Assembly (NCBI GenBank): GCA_027029065.1 | Contig: JALVGO010000236.1 | Location: forward strand, 1-24,176 | Reading direction: 5' to 3' | Source: Sulfurovum sp. | GTDB taxonomy: Bacteria > Campylobacterota > Campylobacteria > Campylobacterales > Sulfurovaceae | DNA: 24,176 bases | Part shown: positions 6,740 through 15,175 of the stretch, one piece after another | Layout: every line of letters starts with the position of its first letter | Position numbering within the stretch: position 1 is the first letter of the stretch | Position numbers and translations under genes: made by a program | The notes under the pieces: generated by a model | What the model saw: only the letters and a program-made list of their open reading frames with translations | Told to the model about the DNA's origin: nothing | Databases searched by the model: none

Positions 6740-7705
6740 ATGCAAAAAATGGCGATCCTCTGTTCCGGCGGTGATGTTTCAGGCATGAATGCCGCACTCA
6801 AACGCTTTGTCGAGTACACCAAACAGCACCATATCAGACCCTATTTCGTCTTTGGCGGCTATGAGGGGCTGATTGACGGCAGGATCAAAGAGGCTGACTA
6901 CAGCGATGTTTCCGGTATCATCACACGCGGTGGCACCATCATAGGTTCAGCACGCTCCAAGCGTTTTATGGATCCCCACTACCGTGCACAGGCGGCTGCC
7001 AATCTTGAAAAGCACGGTATTGAGGCGCTTGTGGTGCTGGGAGGGGAGGGCTCTTTCAAAGGGATGCAGAAACTGAGTCAAGAGAGCAGCCTCGCTTTTG
7101 CAGGCATCCCCGCAACCATCGACAACGACATTGCCGGTACGGAATACTCCCTCGGTGTCGATACGGCACTCAATGTCATCAAGTGTGCCATCGATGCCGT
7201 GCGTGACACCGCCTCATCCTTTGAGCGTGCCTTTGTCATCGAGACGATGGGACGCGACTGCGGCTATCTTGCACTTGTCTCCGCACTGACAAGCGGTGCG
7301 GAGATGTGCCTTATCCCTGAAGTGCCGTACGATCTTAACACCTATGCTTCCCGTTTCCTCAAAGAGAAAAAGGAGGGCAGAAGCTACTTTTTGGCGGTTG
7401 TCTCGGAAGCACTGCACAACACAGAAGCGATTGGGCACTGGTTTGAAGAGACCATAGGCATCGAAGCAAGAAGTGTGGTACTCGGACATACCCAGCGCGG
7501 TGGCAACCCTACAGTGCATGACCGGCTGATGGCATCACGCTTTGTCACCCATGCCATTGATGGGCTGCTTGCCGGAAAGAAGAGAAGCGTTGTCTGCTAC
7601 AACGACGGTGGCTTCAACCACAAATCCATCGACAAGATCGCCTTTCAGCCCTACAGGCTCAATGCCGACCTGCTCAGAATGGCACAGGAGTACAACCGGG
7701 CATAA
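6740..7705 (+). CDS. pfkA: 6-phosphofructokinase
   Basis: Phosphorylates fructose 6-phosphate to fructose 1,6-bisphosphate in glycolysis. 321 residues from the ATG at 6740, the bacterial PfkA length (about 320). Family motifs in order: GGDVSGMNAAL (10-20), GGEGSFKG (101-108), PATIDNDIAGTE (124-135, with the catalytic aspartate D128), ETMGRDCGYLAL, and LGHTQRGGNPTVHDRLMAS. Having glycine after E103 and alanine in PATIDND, rather than the Asp and Lys typical of pyrophosphate-using enzymes, points to ATP as donor. One oddity is GGEGS where most enzymes have GGDGS, so a metal-site aspartate is replaced by glutamate. truD follows by 46 bases on the same strand. Confidence 0.95.
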   Translation: MQKMAILCSGGDVSGMNAALKRFVEYTKQHHIRPYFVFGGYEGLIDGRIKEADYSDVSGIITRGGTIIGSARSKRFMDPHYRAQAAANLEKHGIEALVVLGGEGSFKGMQKLSQESSLAFAGIPATIDNDIAGTEYSLGVDTALNVIKCAIDAVRDTASSFERAFVIETMGRDCGYLALVSALTSGAEMCLIPEVPYDLNTYASRFLKEKKEGRSYFLAVVSEALHNTEAIGHWFEETIGIEARSVVLGHTQRGGNPTVHDRLMASRFVTHAIDGLLAGKKRSVVCYNDGGFNHKSIDKIAFQPYRLNADLLRMAQEYNRA

Positions 7706-7751
7706 CCACGCATCTGATAGAATACGCCAAAGCAAACTCTAAAAGGTCACC

Positions 7752-8834
7752 ATGAAACCCGTCTATCCGCTCAATGTCAAAAACAGCTTTGTCTTCAACC
7801 CTTCGCCCCGTGATTTTACCGTCGAGGAGATTCCTCTGTATGATTTCAGCGGTGAAGGGGAGCATCTGATTCTCAAGGTACGCAAAAAAGAGATGACCAC
7901 ATGGGAGATGCTCGATGCTATCTCCAACCATGTCGGTATCCGCCGCAGAGATATTGGGTATGCGGGGCTGAAAGACAAACATGCCATGACCATGCAGTAC
8001 ATCTCCTTGCCGGCAAAACTTGAAGAGCGTATCGGCACATTTGCGCACGAGAAGATCAAGATCCTTGAAACCACCCGCCACAACAACAAGATACGGGTAG
8101 GGCACCTCAAAGGAAACCGTTTCGAGATACGCCTCAAAAAGGTGCTTGGTGTCCAGAAAGACAAACTCGACTCGGTACTCAAGTGGATCAAAACCAACGG
8201 GGTACCCAACTACTTTGGCAACCAGCGCTTCGGCACCAATGGCAACAACTGGGAAGATGGCAAAAAGCTGCTTGAAGGCACACTGAAGATGCGTGACAGA
8301 AAAACGCGTGAATTTCTCATGGGCTCCTACCAGAGCTACCTTTTCAACAAATGGCTTGCCAAAAGGATGGAGCTTAACCTCCTGCTGCAGGAGTTTAGCG
8401 AAACGGAGACCGAAAAGCTGATGCAACTGCCGCAAGGCACACTTTCCGGTACCAAAGCACAGCCCAATTTCTACAAACTTTTAGAGGGAGAGCTGATGAT
8501 GCACTACCCCTACGGCAAACTCTTTGCCGCAGAAGATACCGATAAGGAGGCAGCACGCTTTGCCACCAAAGATACCGCTCCCACCGGACTCATCCCCGGT
8601 ACAAAGACCAGACGTACCAAGGGGAATGCCGGTATCATCGAGCAGATGTTCGATGAACCTGTCAAACTCTACGGTGCCAGACGCTACGCATGGGTGCAGG
8701 TGACTGAGATAGAGAAACGCTACATTGAAGAGAGAGCGCACTATGAACTTGGGTTTGTCCTTCCCAAAGGGTCGTATGCAACGAATGTGCTTGATGTACT
8801 CAGGGGACATAACTCCATATCAAACTTAGGATGA
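7752..8834 (+). CDS. truD: tRNA pseudouridine(13) synthase TruD
   Basis: Converts uridine 13 of tRNA-Glu to pseudouridine. 360 residues. The catalytic motif GYAGLKDKHAMT (69-80) contains the nucleophilic aspartate D75. The second family signature VPNYFGNQRFGTNGNNW (about 151-167) and FLMGSYQSYLFNKWLAKR are also present. The N-terminal FNPSPRDFTVEEIPLYDFSGEGEHL is typical of TruD. AAGG lies about six bases before the ATG. It sits 46 bases after pfkA with only a weak -10-like TAGAAT between, so it is probably in the same transcript. Downstream is the large hairpin at 8844-8918. Confidence 0.96.
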   Translation: MKPVYPLNVKNSFVFNPSPRDFTVEEIPLYDFSGEGEHLILKVRKKEMTTWEMLDAISNHVGIRRRDIGYAGLKDKHAMTMQYISLPAKLEERIGTFAHEKIKILETTRHNNKIRVGHLKGNRFEIRLKKVLGVQKDKLDSVLKWIKTNGVPNYFGNQRFGTNGNNWEDGKKLLEGTLKMRDRKTREFLMGSYQSYLFNKWLAKRMELNLLLQEFSETETEKLMQLPQGTLSGTKAQPNFYKLLEGELMMHYPYGKLFAAEDTDKEAARFATKDTAPTGLIPGTKTRRTKGNAGIIEQMFDEPVKLYGARRYAWVQVTEIEKRYIEERAHYELGFVLPKGSYATNVLDVLRGHNSISNLG

Positions 8835-8835
8835 G

Positions 8836-8918
8836 AAAAAAATGGAATCAAGTGCTTTAGCTTCGTTTTTAGGTCCTTAGTATAACCAATATTTAGCGAG
8901 GCTAAAGCCACCGATTCC
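8836..8918 (-). terminator. Long double-stem hairpin with T-tract, end of the murA-CYTH operon
   Basis: Outer stem GGAATC (8844-8849) with GATTCC (8913-8918). Inner 12-bp stem GCTTTAGCTTCG (8854-8865) with CGAGGCTAAAGC (8897-8908), one wobble pair, and a 31-base loop. Read on the minus strand the structure ends in A followed by seven T (8842-8836), so it can terminate transcripts leaving the gene at 8965-9426. It is far larger than an ordinary terminator, and the loop is unusually long, so it may also be a dispersed repeat that has taken on the terminator role. Confidence 0.6.
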
Positions 8919-8964
8919 TCAACTATTTTGTATCACATGGTAGGACTGAGACATTTGATTAGTG

Positions 8965-9426
8965 TTACCAGGTCTGAAACGGATGCATGACAAGATAAGC
9001 ATTGCGGTAGCGGGGATCATGTGAAACCTCTTCTGTTACCCAGTCAGGTTTGGCATAGGGCTCCGTTTCGCTCTCAAGTTCGATCTCCGCGACAATCAAT
9101 CCCTTGTTTTCCCCCTCAAATATATCAAGCTCCCAAACATGCCCCTCATGTTCGATCAGGTAGCGTTTTTTACTAATGAAAGGATGGAGGCAAAGCTCGG
9201 AAAGCATCGCTTTGGCATCAGTAATGGGAATGGGGTACTCAAACTCTGAGCGGGTCAAGCCCTTTGCTTTGCCTTTGAGTGTCAAAAATGCTTCACTGTT
9301 TCGGATGCGCACCCGTACCGTTGCACCTGAAGCGGCAATATAGCCCTGCTTGATGGTGTAGCAGGAGGAGAGTTTGGGAAGTTTGGAAGGGTCAACAAGA
9401 AATTTGCGTTCTATCTCCTGCGCCAT
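8965..9426 (-). CDS. CYTH-domain protein (triphosphate tunnel metalloenzyme)
   Basis: A 153-residue CYTH protein. Bacterial stand-alone members hydrolyse inorganic triphosphate or related triphosphates with a divalent metal. The whole domain is present: EIERKFL (4-10, the EXEXK signature), VRVRIR, FLTLKGK, TRSEFEYPI, KKRYLIEH, WELDIFEGENKGLIVAEIEL and the C-terminal DPRYRNAYL. These alternating charged strands form the eight-stranded tunnel. The ATG at 9426 lies five bases after the murA stop, so the genes share an operon and the CYTH gene is second. The ribosome site is weak, which fits translational coupling. The physiological substrate is not determined by sequence. Confidence 0.92.
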   Translation of the reverse strand: MAQEIERKFLVDPSKLPKLSSCYTIKQGYIAASGATVRVRIRNSEAFLTLKGKAKGLTRSEFEYPIPITDAKAMLSELCLHPFISKKRYLIEHEGHVWELDIFEGENKGLIVAEIELESETEPYAKPDWVTEEVSHDPRYRNAYLVMHPFQTW

Positions 9427-9431
9427 TGGGG

Positions 9432-10700
9432 CTACTTCTGCTCTTTTTTTCGGACAATGTCGGCACCAAGGGCAGCAAATTTGCCCTCAAGGTCATCATA
9501 GCCGCGGTCAAGATGATAGATGCGGTGTACATTGGTTGTACCTTCGGCAACGAGTGCCGCCAATACCAATGCAGAAGATGCACGAAGATCCGTTGCCATC
9601 ACATCGGCACCGTAGAGTTTCTCTACCCCTTTGACTGCCGCAGTCGAGCCCTTGAGCCAAATATCCGCACCAAGGCGGTTGAGTTCGCTCACATGCATGA
9701 AACGGTTTTCAAACAGACGCTCTTCTATGAGACTCTCACCCTCTGCCACACAGGCTACCGCCATAAACTGTGCCTGCATATCGGTAGGAAATCCCGGATA
9801 CTCTACGGTAATGATGTTGACCGGACGGATCACCTCGGCAGGATGGATGGTGATGGTATCATCTTTGATGTCAAACGAAAACCCCATCGACTCAAGCTTA
9901 TCTATGGAGGCGCGGATATGCTCGGTATCAACCTTTTTTAAGGTAATGGAGGAGTTGGTAATCGCTCCCGCACAGAGGTAGGTACCTGCCTCAATGCGGT
10001 CAGGGATGATCTCCGTTTCCGGGAACACAAGCGGTTTGCCTCCGGTACCCTCGATAATCAGTTCACTTGTGCCGATACCCTCTATGGCAACTCCGGCAGA
10101 GGCGAGCATCTGGCATAGCTGGACGATCTCAGGTTCTTTGGCGGCATTGATGATGGTGGTGGTGCCGTGCGCGAGTGCGGCAGCCATGAGGGTATTTTCC
10201 GTACCGCCGACGGTAATTTTGTCAAAGATGATCTTTGCGCCCTTCAGCCCATGCGGCGCCATGGCATGCACATATCCGCTTTTGATCTCAATGGTTGCTC
10301 CCATCGCTTCGAGTGCCTTGAGATGTAGGTCGATAGGGCGCTGTCCGATGGCACAGCCGCCTGGCAGACTCACTTCACATTCGCCAAAACGTGCAAGAAG
10401 AGGACCAAGTACCAAAATAGAGGCACGCATCTGCGCAACGATCTCATAAACCGCTTTATGGGAGTTGATGGTGCTGTTGTCAATGTGTGCCACCGTACCC
10501 TCATGCTTCACTGTGCCGCCAAGCATTCCAAGCAGTTTAAGCAGCGTACGGATATCTACAACATTTGGCAGGTTGGTCAGTGTCACAGGCTGGTCACTCA
10601 AAATAGTAGCGGCTATGACGGGCAGGGCGGCATTTTTCGCACCGCTGATCGTCACACTTCCGCTAAGCCTGTTTCCGCCCTGTATCTGTAGATAATCCAT
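9432..10700 (-). CDS. murA: UDP-N-acetylglucosamine 1-carboxyvinyltransferase
   Basis: First committed step of peptidoglycan synthesis: transfers enolpyruvyl from phosphoenolpyruvate to UDP-GlcNAc in the cytoplasm. 422 residues from the ATG at 10700, the normal length. That start is chosen over an upstream in-frame one at 10742 because AGGA lies about eight bases before it and MurA proteins begin MDYLQIQGG. Landmarks are GAKNAALP (20-27), [16 protein letters not shown] with the catalytic cysteine C116 (so expected to be fosfomycin-sensitive), [15 protein letters not shown], and the C-terminal [17 protein letters not shown]...YHLDRGY. It is first in an operon with the CYTH gene. Upstream (10701-10932) is a very AT-rich intergenic stretch with no gene. 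Confidence 0.98.
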   Translation of the reverse strand: MDYLQIQGGNRLSGSVTISGAKNAALPVIAATILSDQPVTLTNLPNVVDIRTLLKLLGMLGGTVKHEGTVAHIDNSTINSHKAVYEIVAQMRASILVLGPLLARFGECEVSLPGGCAIGQRPIDLHLKALEAMGATIEIKSGYVHAMAPHGLKGAKIIFDKITVGGTENTLMAAALAHGTTTIINAAKEPEIVQLCQMLASAGVAIEGIGTSELIIEGTGGKPLVFPETEIIPDRIEAGTYLCAGAITNSSITLKKVDTEHIRASIDKLESMGFSFDIKDDTITIHPAEVIRPVNIITVEYPGFPTDMQAQFMAVACVAEGESLIEERLFENRFMHVSELNRLGADIWLKGSTAAVKGVEKLYGADVMATDLRASSALVLAALVAEGTTNVHRIYHLDRGYDDLEGKFAALGADIVRKKEQK

Positions 10701-10932
10701 ATATGCTTCCTCAATGTATATAATGGTTGTGATTTTATCCAAACATTGGTTAATCTGTCCTCAAAAGAATATATATTTAAAAATATTAATTTTTTTCTGA
10801 TTTTACATTAAAAAATAGAAAAATTGATATTATTCACTATAAATTTAAAGAAACTGTTAGTTGATGTAGTGTACTATATTTTCTAATATCTAAATGCAGC
10901 GCCTTGTCCAGCGTGATTTTGAAGGGGAGTAT

Positions 10933-11538
10933 ATGTCAAGCAGTTTAGAGAAGCTCAAGGCACTGACCAGCAAACTGGAAGAGAAGCTTGAGCAGAAGCA
11001 GAGTCAAACAGCCACGCCTGCCACACAAACGGCTGAAGTCAAACAAACGCCTGCAACACCTGAAAAACCTGCCGAAACAGAGCCCATTTCCCCTCTTGAT
11101 ACGGTTCCCCAGACAAAGCCAATACCTGTAAAAAAAGCAGAATCGGAAAATGTACGGCAGGAGAATATCGACAGGGTCAAGGCACTCTACGAGAAGCTCA
11201 AAATCTTCGAGAAGTCTCCAGACTTTGACAATATTTTCCACTATAAGGCGATGAACCTCTCCGGTATCGGACTCAAAGAGGAGGATTTCGCACAGGTACG
11301 CGAGGGAAAATATATCCAGATCATCGCCATTACCTACGAACCGGACAAAAACGGCAAGAAAAAAGCAAAAAACATCTCGCTTGGCTACTTTGGCAAAGCC
11401 GAAACACTCGACCCGAAACTGAAAAACGAGATCATAGAGTTTGTGCTGCGCTGGCGTTACGAGAAAGCGTTTCAGAACGTAGAGCACTACAAAGCGCTGA
11501 TCGAAAAGATCGATATTTCCACAGATACCCTTTTCTAA
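10933..11538 (+). CDS. Unknown protein with coiled-coil N-terminus
   Basis: 201 residues, not recognised. The start is ATG at 10933, right after AAGGGGAG, rather than 10894, which has no ribosome site. Residues 1-22 (SSLEKLKALTSKLEEKLEQK) form a heptad-like coiled coil. About 23-75 is low-complexity Thr/Pro/Glu/Gln, probably disordered. About 80-201 is a compact soluble domain with FDNIFHYKAMNLSGIGLKEE, IQIIAITYEPDKNGKKKAKN and LRWRYEKAFQNVEHYKALIE. There is no signal peptide or membrane segment. A TACTAT -10-like box lies near 10871. It is followed by another unknown gene and the UvrD-type helicase on the same strand, but a separate promoter intervenes, so a functional link is uncertain. Confidence 0.75.
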   Translation: MSSSLEKLKALTSKLEEKLEQKQSQTATPATQTAEVKQTPATPEKPAETEPISPLDTVPQTKPIPVKKAESENVRQENIDRVKALYEKLKIFEKSPDFDNIFHYKAMNLSGIGLKEEDFAQVREGKYIQIIAITYEPDKNGKKKAKNISLGYFGKAETLDPKLKNEIIEFVLRWRYEKAFQNVEHYKALIEKIDISTDTLF

Positions 11539-11573
11539 ACAAGAGGCTCTGCCAAGCCTAATTAAAAATTTGC

Positions 11574-11579
11574 TACAAT
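11574..11579 (+). promoter_or_regulatory. Extended -10 promoter for the unknown gene and helicase
   Basis: TTTGCTACAAT (box 11574-11579) is an extended -10 of the kind common in Campylobacterota. It would give a leader of about 35 nt before the ATG at 11623 and would also transcribe the downstream helicase gene. Confidence 0.6.
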
Positions 11580-11622
11580 CGCCTTTCAATACTACACAAC
11601 TACATAATCAAGGTTATATTGT

Positions 11623-11961
11623 ATGCATTTAGAACTCACCCCGGAAGCCCTTTTGAAACAGCTGGGTTACTCTGTCACAGAACAGACCCTCAAACAGATC
11701 AAAACAATCCTCAGCGCTACAGAGGGACTGGAAAAGTTTCTGCCTCATATTCCTTCGTTTGCAGACGCATTGGCGATAGAAAAAGGCTACATTGCCATGT
11801 CAAACTCCGTCGATCACCTCAAAATCAAATGTGATGCAGATACCAACGCAGACAACCTTGCCGCTTTTACCCAACTGGTAGAACACTGGGCGGACAAATA
11901 CAGACTGAAACTCCAAAAAGTCCCCAACAAAAACACTTACTACATCATCGGTCACGCGTAA
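11623..11961 (+). CDS. Unknown 112-residue protein upstream of helicase
   Basis: A soluble 112-residue protein that I do not recognise. The N-terminal half is helical (LTPEALLKQLGYSVTEQTLK, then QIKTILSATEGLEKFLPHI). The C-terminal half resembles a small alpha/beta domain: YIAMSNSVDHLKIKCDAD, then LVEHWADKYRLKLQKVPNK and a final YYIIGHA strand. AAGG precedes the ATG by nine bases. The stop codon TAA directly abuts the GTG start of the helicase gene, so the two are translationally coupled and may work together, for example as an accessory factor. That link is inference from position only. Confidence 0.75.
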   Translation: MHLELTPEALLKQLGYSVTEQTLKQIKTILSATEGLEKFLPHIPSFADALAIEKGYIAMSNSVDHLKIKCDADTNADNLAAFTQLVEHWADKYRLKLQKVPNKNTYYIIGHA

Positions 11962-14022
11962 GTGCCGCTCTCAGCCCTCAATGATGAGCAGCTGAGTGCT
12001 GCCACTGCGCCGCTTGGACACAACCTTATCATCGCCTCTGCCGGTACGGGAAAAACCTCTACTATCGTAGGGCGTATTGCCCATCTGCTACAAAGCGGTA
12101 TGGAGCCGCAAAAGATTTTGCTGCTGACATTTACCAACAAGGCAGCCGGAGAGATGATTGCCCGTCTGGAGCGTTTTTTCCCAAAAAAGGTTGTCTCCAA
12201 GATTGAGTCTGGCACTTTCCATGCTGTCAGCTACCGATGGCTCAAAGAACTACACCCGAATCTTGCACTCAAACAACCGGGAGAGCTGAAAACCCTTTTT
12301 AGAAGTATTTATGAAAAGCGTAACTTTGAACGTATGAACCTTGCCGTTGCACCATTCTCGGCAACCTACCTGTATGAGATGTACTCACTCTACCAAAACG
12401 CTTCTCTTGAGGGCTTTGATGTCTGGTTTCTGGAGAAGTATCCGGAACATGAAGTGCTTATGGATGCCTATATGCACATTATAGAAGAGTTTGAAGCAGA
12501 GAAGGAGTCGTACGGCTTTGCCTCATTCAACGACCTGCTGCTGCGGATGAAAGCACATGCCGAGCAGTCACAGATCCCGTTTGATGAAGTACTTGTCGAT
12601 GAGTATCAGGATACCAATACACTCCAGAGTGCGCTCATAGATGCACTCAAACCCCGTTCACTTTTCTGTGTCGGTGACTATGACCAGAGTATTTACGCTT
12701 TTAACGGTGCAAACATCGAGAACATCGCCACCTTTGCCAAACGTTACCCCGATGCAAAGGTCTTTACCCTCAAGACCAATTACCGATCCACCGCGCCCAT
12801 ACTCTCTTTGGCAAACCGTGTCATCGAACGAAACGAACGCATCTACCCCAAAAAGCTTGAAGTGGGCAGACACGGCAAGACCCATCCGCCCCGCCTGCTG
12901 ATGTACAATGACCTCTTTGAACAGTATCAGGCGATTGCCCACTCCATCAAGCATACCCATGTGCCAAACAACGACATAGCCGTCATTTTCCGAAATAACT
13001 CCTCCGCAGACGGCATTGAGGCAAGTCTGCGTGAAATGGGTATCAGCTGCAAACGCAAGGGGGGTACCAGCTTTTTTGATGCCAAAGAGATCAAATTCCT
13101 GCTCGATCTACTCTCACTTCTGGTCAATCCCAAAGATATGATGGCATTCATCCACATTTTCGAGTATGCCGGCGGTGTGGGAAGTGCACTCTCCAAAGAG
13201 ATGTTTCAGTGCTTTTTGCACTTTGGACGAGGCAGCCTGAGGCAGGGGATACTCTCTCCTGTTGAAAAAGAGCTGCCAAAACTCAACCCTACAAAAAATG
13301 TCCAGCTTGGGCTCTTCGATGATGATTTCGAGATCGGTACGGCAACCCGTTTCAAACACCTTGACCTTTTGCCGGAAGTCTATGCCCACCCAATACTCAA
13401 ACACCCAAGGCTGACACAGGATGGGGTCAAGTTCTTTGACCGATTCTACCGCTTCCTCTCCAACATTGAGTATGAAGAAGCACCGGCAAGCGTACTGCGC
13501 AAGGCACTCTCTTCAAAACTCTATGAAGGCATTGTTGAGATGCTTTCTGCACAGAGAGGGCGGTTGAAAAACGGAGAGATAGACGAAGAGAAGAAAAAAA
13601 CAGCACGTGAGCGGATCGTCACCAAAGCCAACCTGCTGCTAAACCTTGCACGCCCCTACCGGGAACTGGGACGGTTTGTCAATGCCATGGTGCTTGGCGG
13701 AGGAGAGCTGAGTGAAGGGGAGGGAGTCAACCTGCTGACCGTACATGCAAGCAAAGGACTCGAATTTCCGGAAGTCTATGTGGTCGATCTGGTAGACGGC
13801 CGTTTCCCAAACCGCAGAATGATGAGCTCTATCGAAGAGGAGCGACGCCTTTTCTATGTAGCGGTAACCCGTGCAAAAGATAAGCTCTATCTCTCTTTGG
13901 CAAAGTATGACAAGGTCAAAAAGGTAGAGTATGTACCTTCACAGTTTTTGCATGAAGCCGGTCTGATAAAAGGTGAGTTCGTAGAACCTGAACCCAAAAA
14001 ACGCAGAAAAGAAGCAAGCTGA
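11962..14022 (+). CDS. UvrD/PcrA/Rep-type superfamily 1 DNA helicase
   Basis: ATP-driven 3'-to-5' DNA helicase for repair or replication restart, 686 residues (family about 650-750). Motifs in order: Q-motif LNDEQLSAATAP; Walker A ASAGTGKT (25-32); motif Ia LLTFTNKAAGEM; motif II VDEYQDTN; motif III GDYDQSIYAFNGA; motif IV TLKTNYRS; motif V VNLLTVHASKGLEFPEVYVV; motif VI EERRLFYVAVTRAKDKLYLS. The C-terminus is basic (EPKKRRKEAS). The start is GTG at 11962, immediately after the stop of the preceding gene, and has no strong ribosome site, so translation is probably by coupling. Whether it is the UvrD, PcrA or Rep orthologue cannot be settled from motifs. The stop lies inside a hairpin shared with the convergent gene. 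Confidence 0.95.
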   Translation: MPLSALNDEQLSAATAPLGHNLIIASAGTGKTSTIVGRIAHLLQSGMEPQKILLLTFTNKAAGEMIARLERFFPKKVVSKIESGTFHAVSYRWLKELHPNLALKQPGELKTLFRSIYEKRNFERMNLAVAPFSATYLYEMYSLYQNASLEGFDVWFLEKYPEHEVLMDAYMHIIEEFEAEKESYGFASFNDLLLRMKAHAEQSQIPFDEVLVDEYQDTNTLQSALIDALKPRSLFCVGDYDQSIYAFNGANIENIATFAKRYPDAKVFTLKTNYRSTAPILSLANRVIERNERIYPKKLEVGRHGKTHPPRLLMYNDLFEQYQAIAHSIKHTHVPNNDIAVIFRNNSSADGIEASLREMGISCKRKGGTSFFDAKEIKFLLDLLSLLVNPKDMMAFIHIFEYAGGVGSALSKEMFQCFLHFGRGSLRQGILSPVEKELPKLNPTKNVQLGLFDDDFEIGTATRFKHLDLLPEVYAHPILKHPRLTQDGVKFFDRFYRFLSNIEYEEAPASVLRKALSSKLYEGIVEMLSAQRGRLKNGEIDEEKKKTARERIVTKANLLLNLARPYRELGRFVNAMVLGGGELSEGEGVNLLTVHASKGLEFPEVYVVDLVDGRFPNRRMMSSIEEERRLFYVAVTRAKDKLYLSLAKYDKVKKVEYVPSQFLHEAGLIKGEFVEPEPKKRRKEAS

Positions 14023-14038
14023 CCCAAGAAGGTCAGCT
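14017..14038. terminator. Bidirectional hairpin terminator between convergent genes
   Basis: AGCTGACC (14017-14024), loop CAAGAA, GGTCAGCT (14031-14038): a perfect 8-bp stem. The stop codons of both convergent genes lie in its arms (helicase TGA at 14020-14022; minus-strand TGA at 14035-14033). T-tracts are modest on both sides (CTTCTTTTC on the minus side). Confidence 0.6.
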
Positions 14039-14293
14039 ATCCAATCCATATTTTGCAATAATTTTTACACGGCGTACCTCTTCTGTTCTTTCAAGTACCC
14101 GCTCAAGCCGCTGCACGGCACGTGTCTTATAGGTCATACCTATTACAAAAAGGACACCGACACCCTGTCCGTAGGGTTCTCCGACAAGACGCATAATGAT
14201 GTATCCCGCCATTACAAATATTGTCATTTCCATCAAAAAGTAGATCCACGGTTTCAACTTTGAACAGCTTCTTCTCTCTTCTTTTCTTGCCAT
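14033..14293 (-). CDS. Small two-helix membrane protein, unknown
   Basis: 86 residues, not recognised. A basic N-terminus (MARKEERRSCSKLK) is followed by two hydrophobic segments, about 15-35 (WIYFLMEMTIFVMAGYIIM) and 44-54 (GVGVLFVIGM, short). The C-terminus is long, charged and helical (RAVQRLERVLERTEEVRRVK), probably cytoplasmic. GGGG lies upstream of the ATG with acceptable spacing. It is monocistronic, converging with the helicase. The stretch 14294-14401 upstream is AT-rich and holds no gene. Confidence 0.7.
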   Translation of the reverse strand: MARKEERRSCSKLKPWIYFLMEMTIFVMAGYIIMRLVGEPYGQGVGVLFVIGMTYKTRAVQRLERVLERTEEVRRVKIIAKYGLDS

Positions 14294-14401
14294 CTCCCAA
14301 TTCCCCCTCGTATTAATTTTATTGTAGTCAAATTTATTTTATCAAACTAATATTAAAAATTTATTGAAATTATCTTGAAAAAATTATATATTAATCAATA
14401 T

Positions 14402-15142
14402 TTATTTCCATTTTTTATCACGGATACTCATCTGTTTGCTGATTTCATCATAAGCGATATCAAAAAGATCAATCTCTTTAATTAGAGAACTGAGCTTTTT
14501 GTAGCCATAATTGAGGGGAGAAAAGGAGGATTTGTTGTTGATGTACTGTCCGACTTCAGAGAGGTTCGCCCATCCGTAGTCATCTGCGGTCTGTTCCACA
14601 GCCGTGCGTAGCAGGTTGACCAGCCAGCTGTCCTGTCGCAGCTCTTTACCGCTTTTTCTGCGCTTCTCTTTCTCTACAGGGGTCTGAGCGGCATCTTCGC
14701 TGTTGCCTGTAAGGTTTTCGGTAAAGATAAACTGGGAACAGGCTGCCATAAAGGGTTTGGGGGTTTTCTTCTCGCCAAATCCAAATACCTTGATACCTTC
14801 TGCCTGTACACGCATCACAACCGGAGTAAAGTCGCTATCACTCGTTGCAAAAGCAAAGGCATCGATATCTTTGGTATGGAGCAGGTCGATCGCATCGATG
14901 GTCATAAGAATGTCGGTAGCGTTCTTGTTCTTGGAGTAGTCAAACTGCTGAATGGGTTTGATAGCGAACTCAAGAAGTTTCTCTTCCCAGTTCTTCAGAT
15001 TCTCTTTCGTCCAGTTGCCGTATGCCTGCCGAATATTGACGACACCGTACTTACTCAATTCATTGATAATACCCTCGATCGAACGGTGCGAAATATTGTC
15101 ACAGTCGATGAAGAGGGCAATATGGTCTTCTTTTTTTGTCAT
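14402..15142 (-). CDS. NYN-domain (PIN-like) nuclease with C-terminal OST-HTH-like domain
   Basis: 246 residues. Residues about 6-150 form a NYN/LabA-like domain, a PIN-fold predicted RNase: conserved acidic residues are seen in ALFIDCDNISH (D13, D15), NATDILMTIDAID and FATSDSDFTPVV, which would hold the catalytic metal. After a charged linker (about 152-170) the C-terminal part (SWLVNLLRTAVEQTADDYGW, then ANLSEVGQYINNKSSFSPLN and YGYKKLSSLIKEIDLFDI) fits an OST-HTH/LOTUS module, a proposed RNA-binding domain. AAGAAG lies four bases before the ATG. The next gene upstream on this strand, the rhodanese, ends 33 bases away. The domain call is fairly sure; the RNA target is unknown. Confidence 0.88.
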   Translation of the reverse strand: MTKKEDHIALFIDCDNISHRSIEGIINELSKYGVVNIRQAYGNWTKENLKNWEEKLLEFAIKPIQQFDYSKNKNATDILMTIDAIDLLHTKDIDAFAFATSDSDFTPVVMRVQAEGIKVFGFGEKKTPKPFMAACSQFIFTENLTGNSEDAAQTPVEKEKRRKSGKELRQDSWLVNLLRTAVEQTADDYGWANLSEVGQYINNKSSFSPLNYGYKKLSSLIKEIDLFDIAYDEISKQMSIRDKKWK

Positions 15143-15175
15143 GTTGCTTCTTTTTTATCTGCATTATAGCAGATA

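Noticed and set aside
11548..11570. Terminator hairpin AGGCT...AGCCT after the gene at 10933
   Set aside because: Only five pairs and no proper T-tract; it falls in the promoter region of the next gene.
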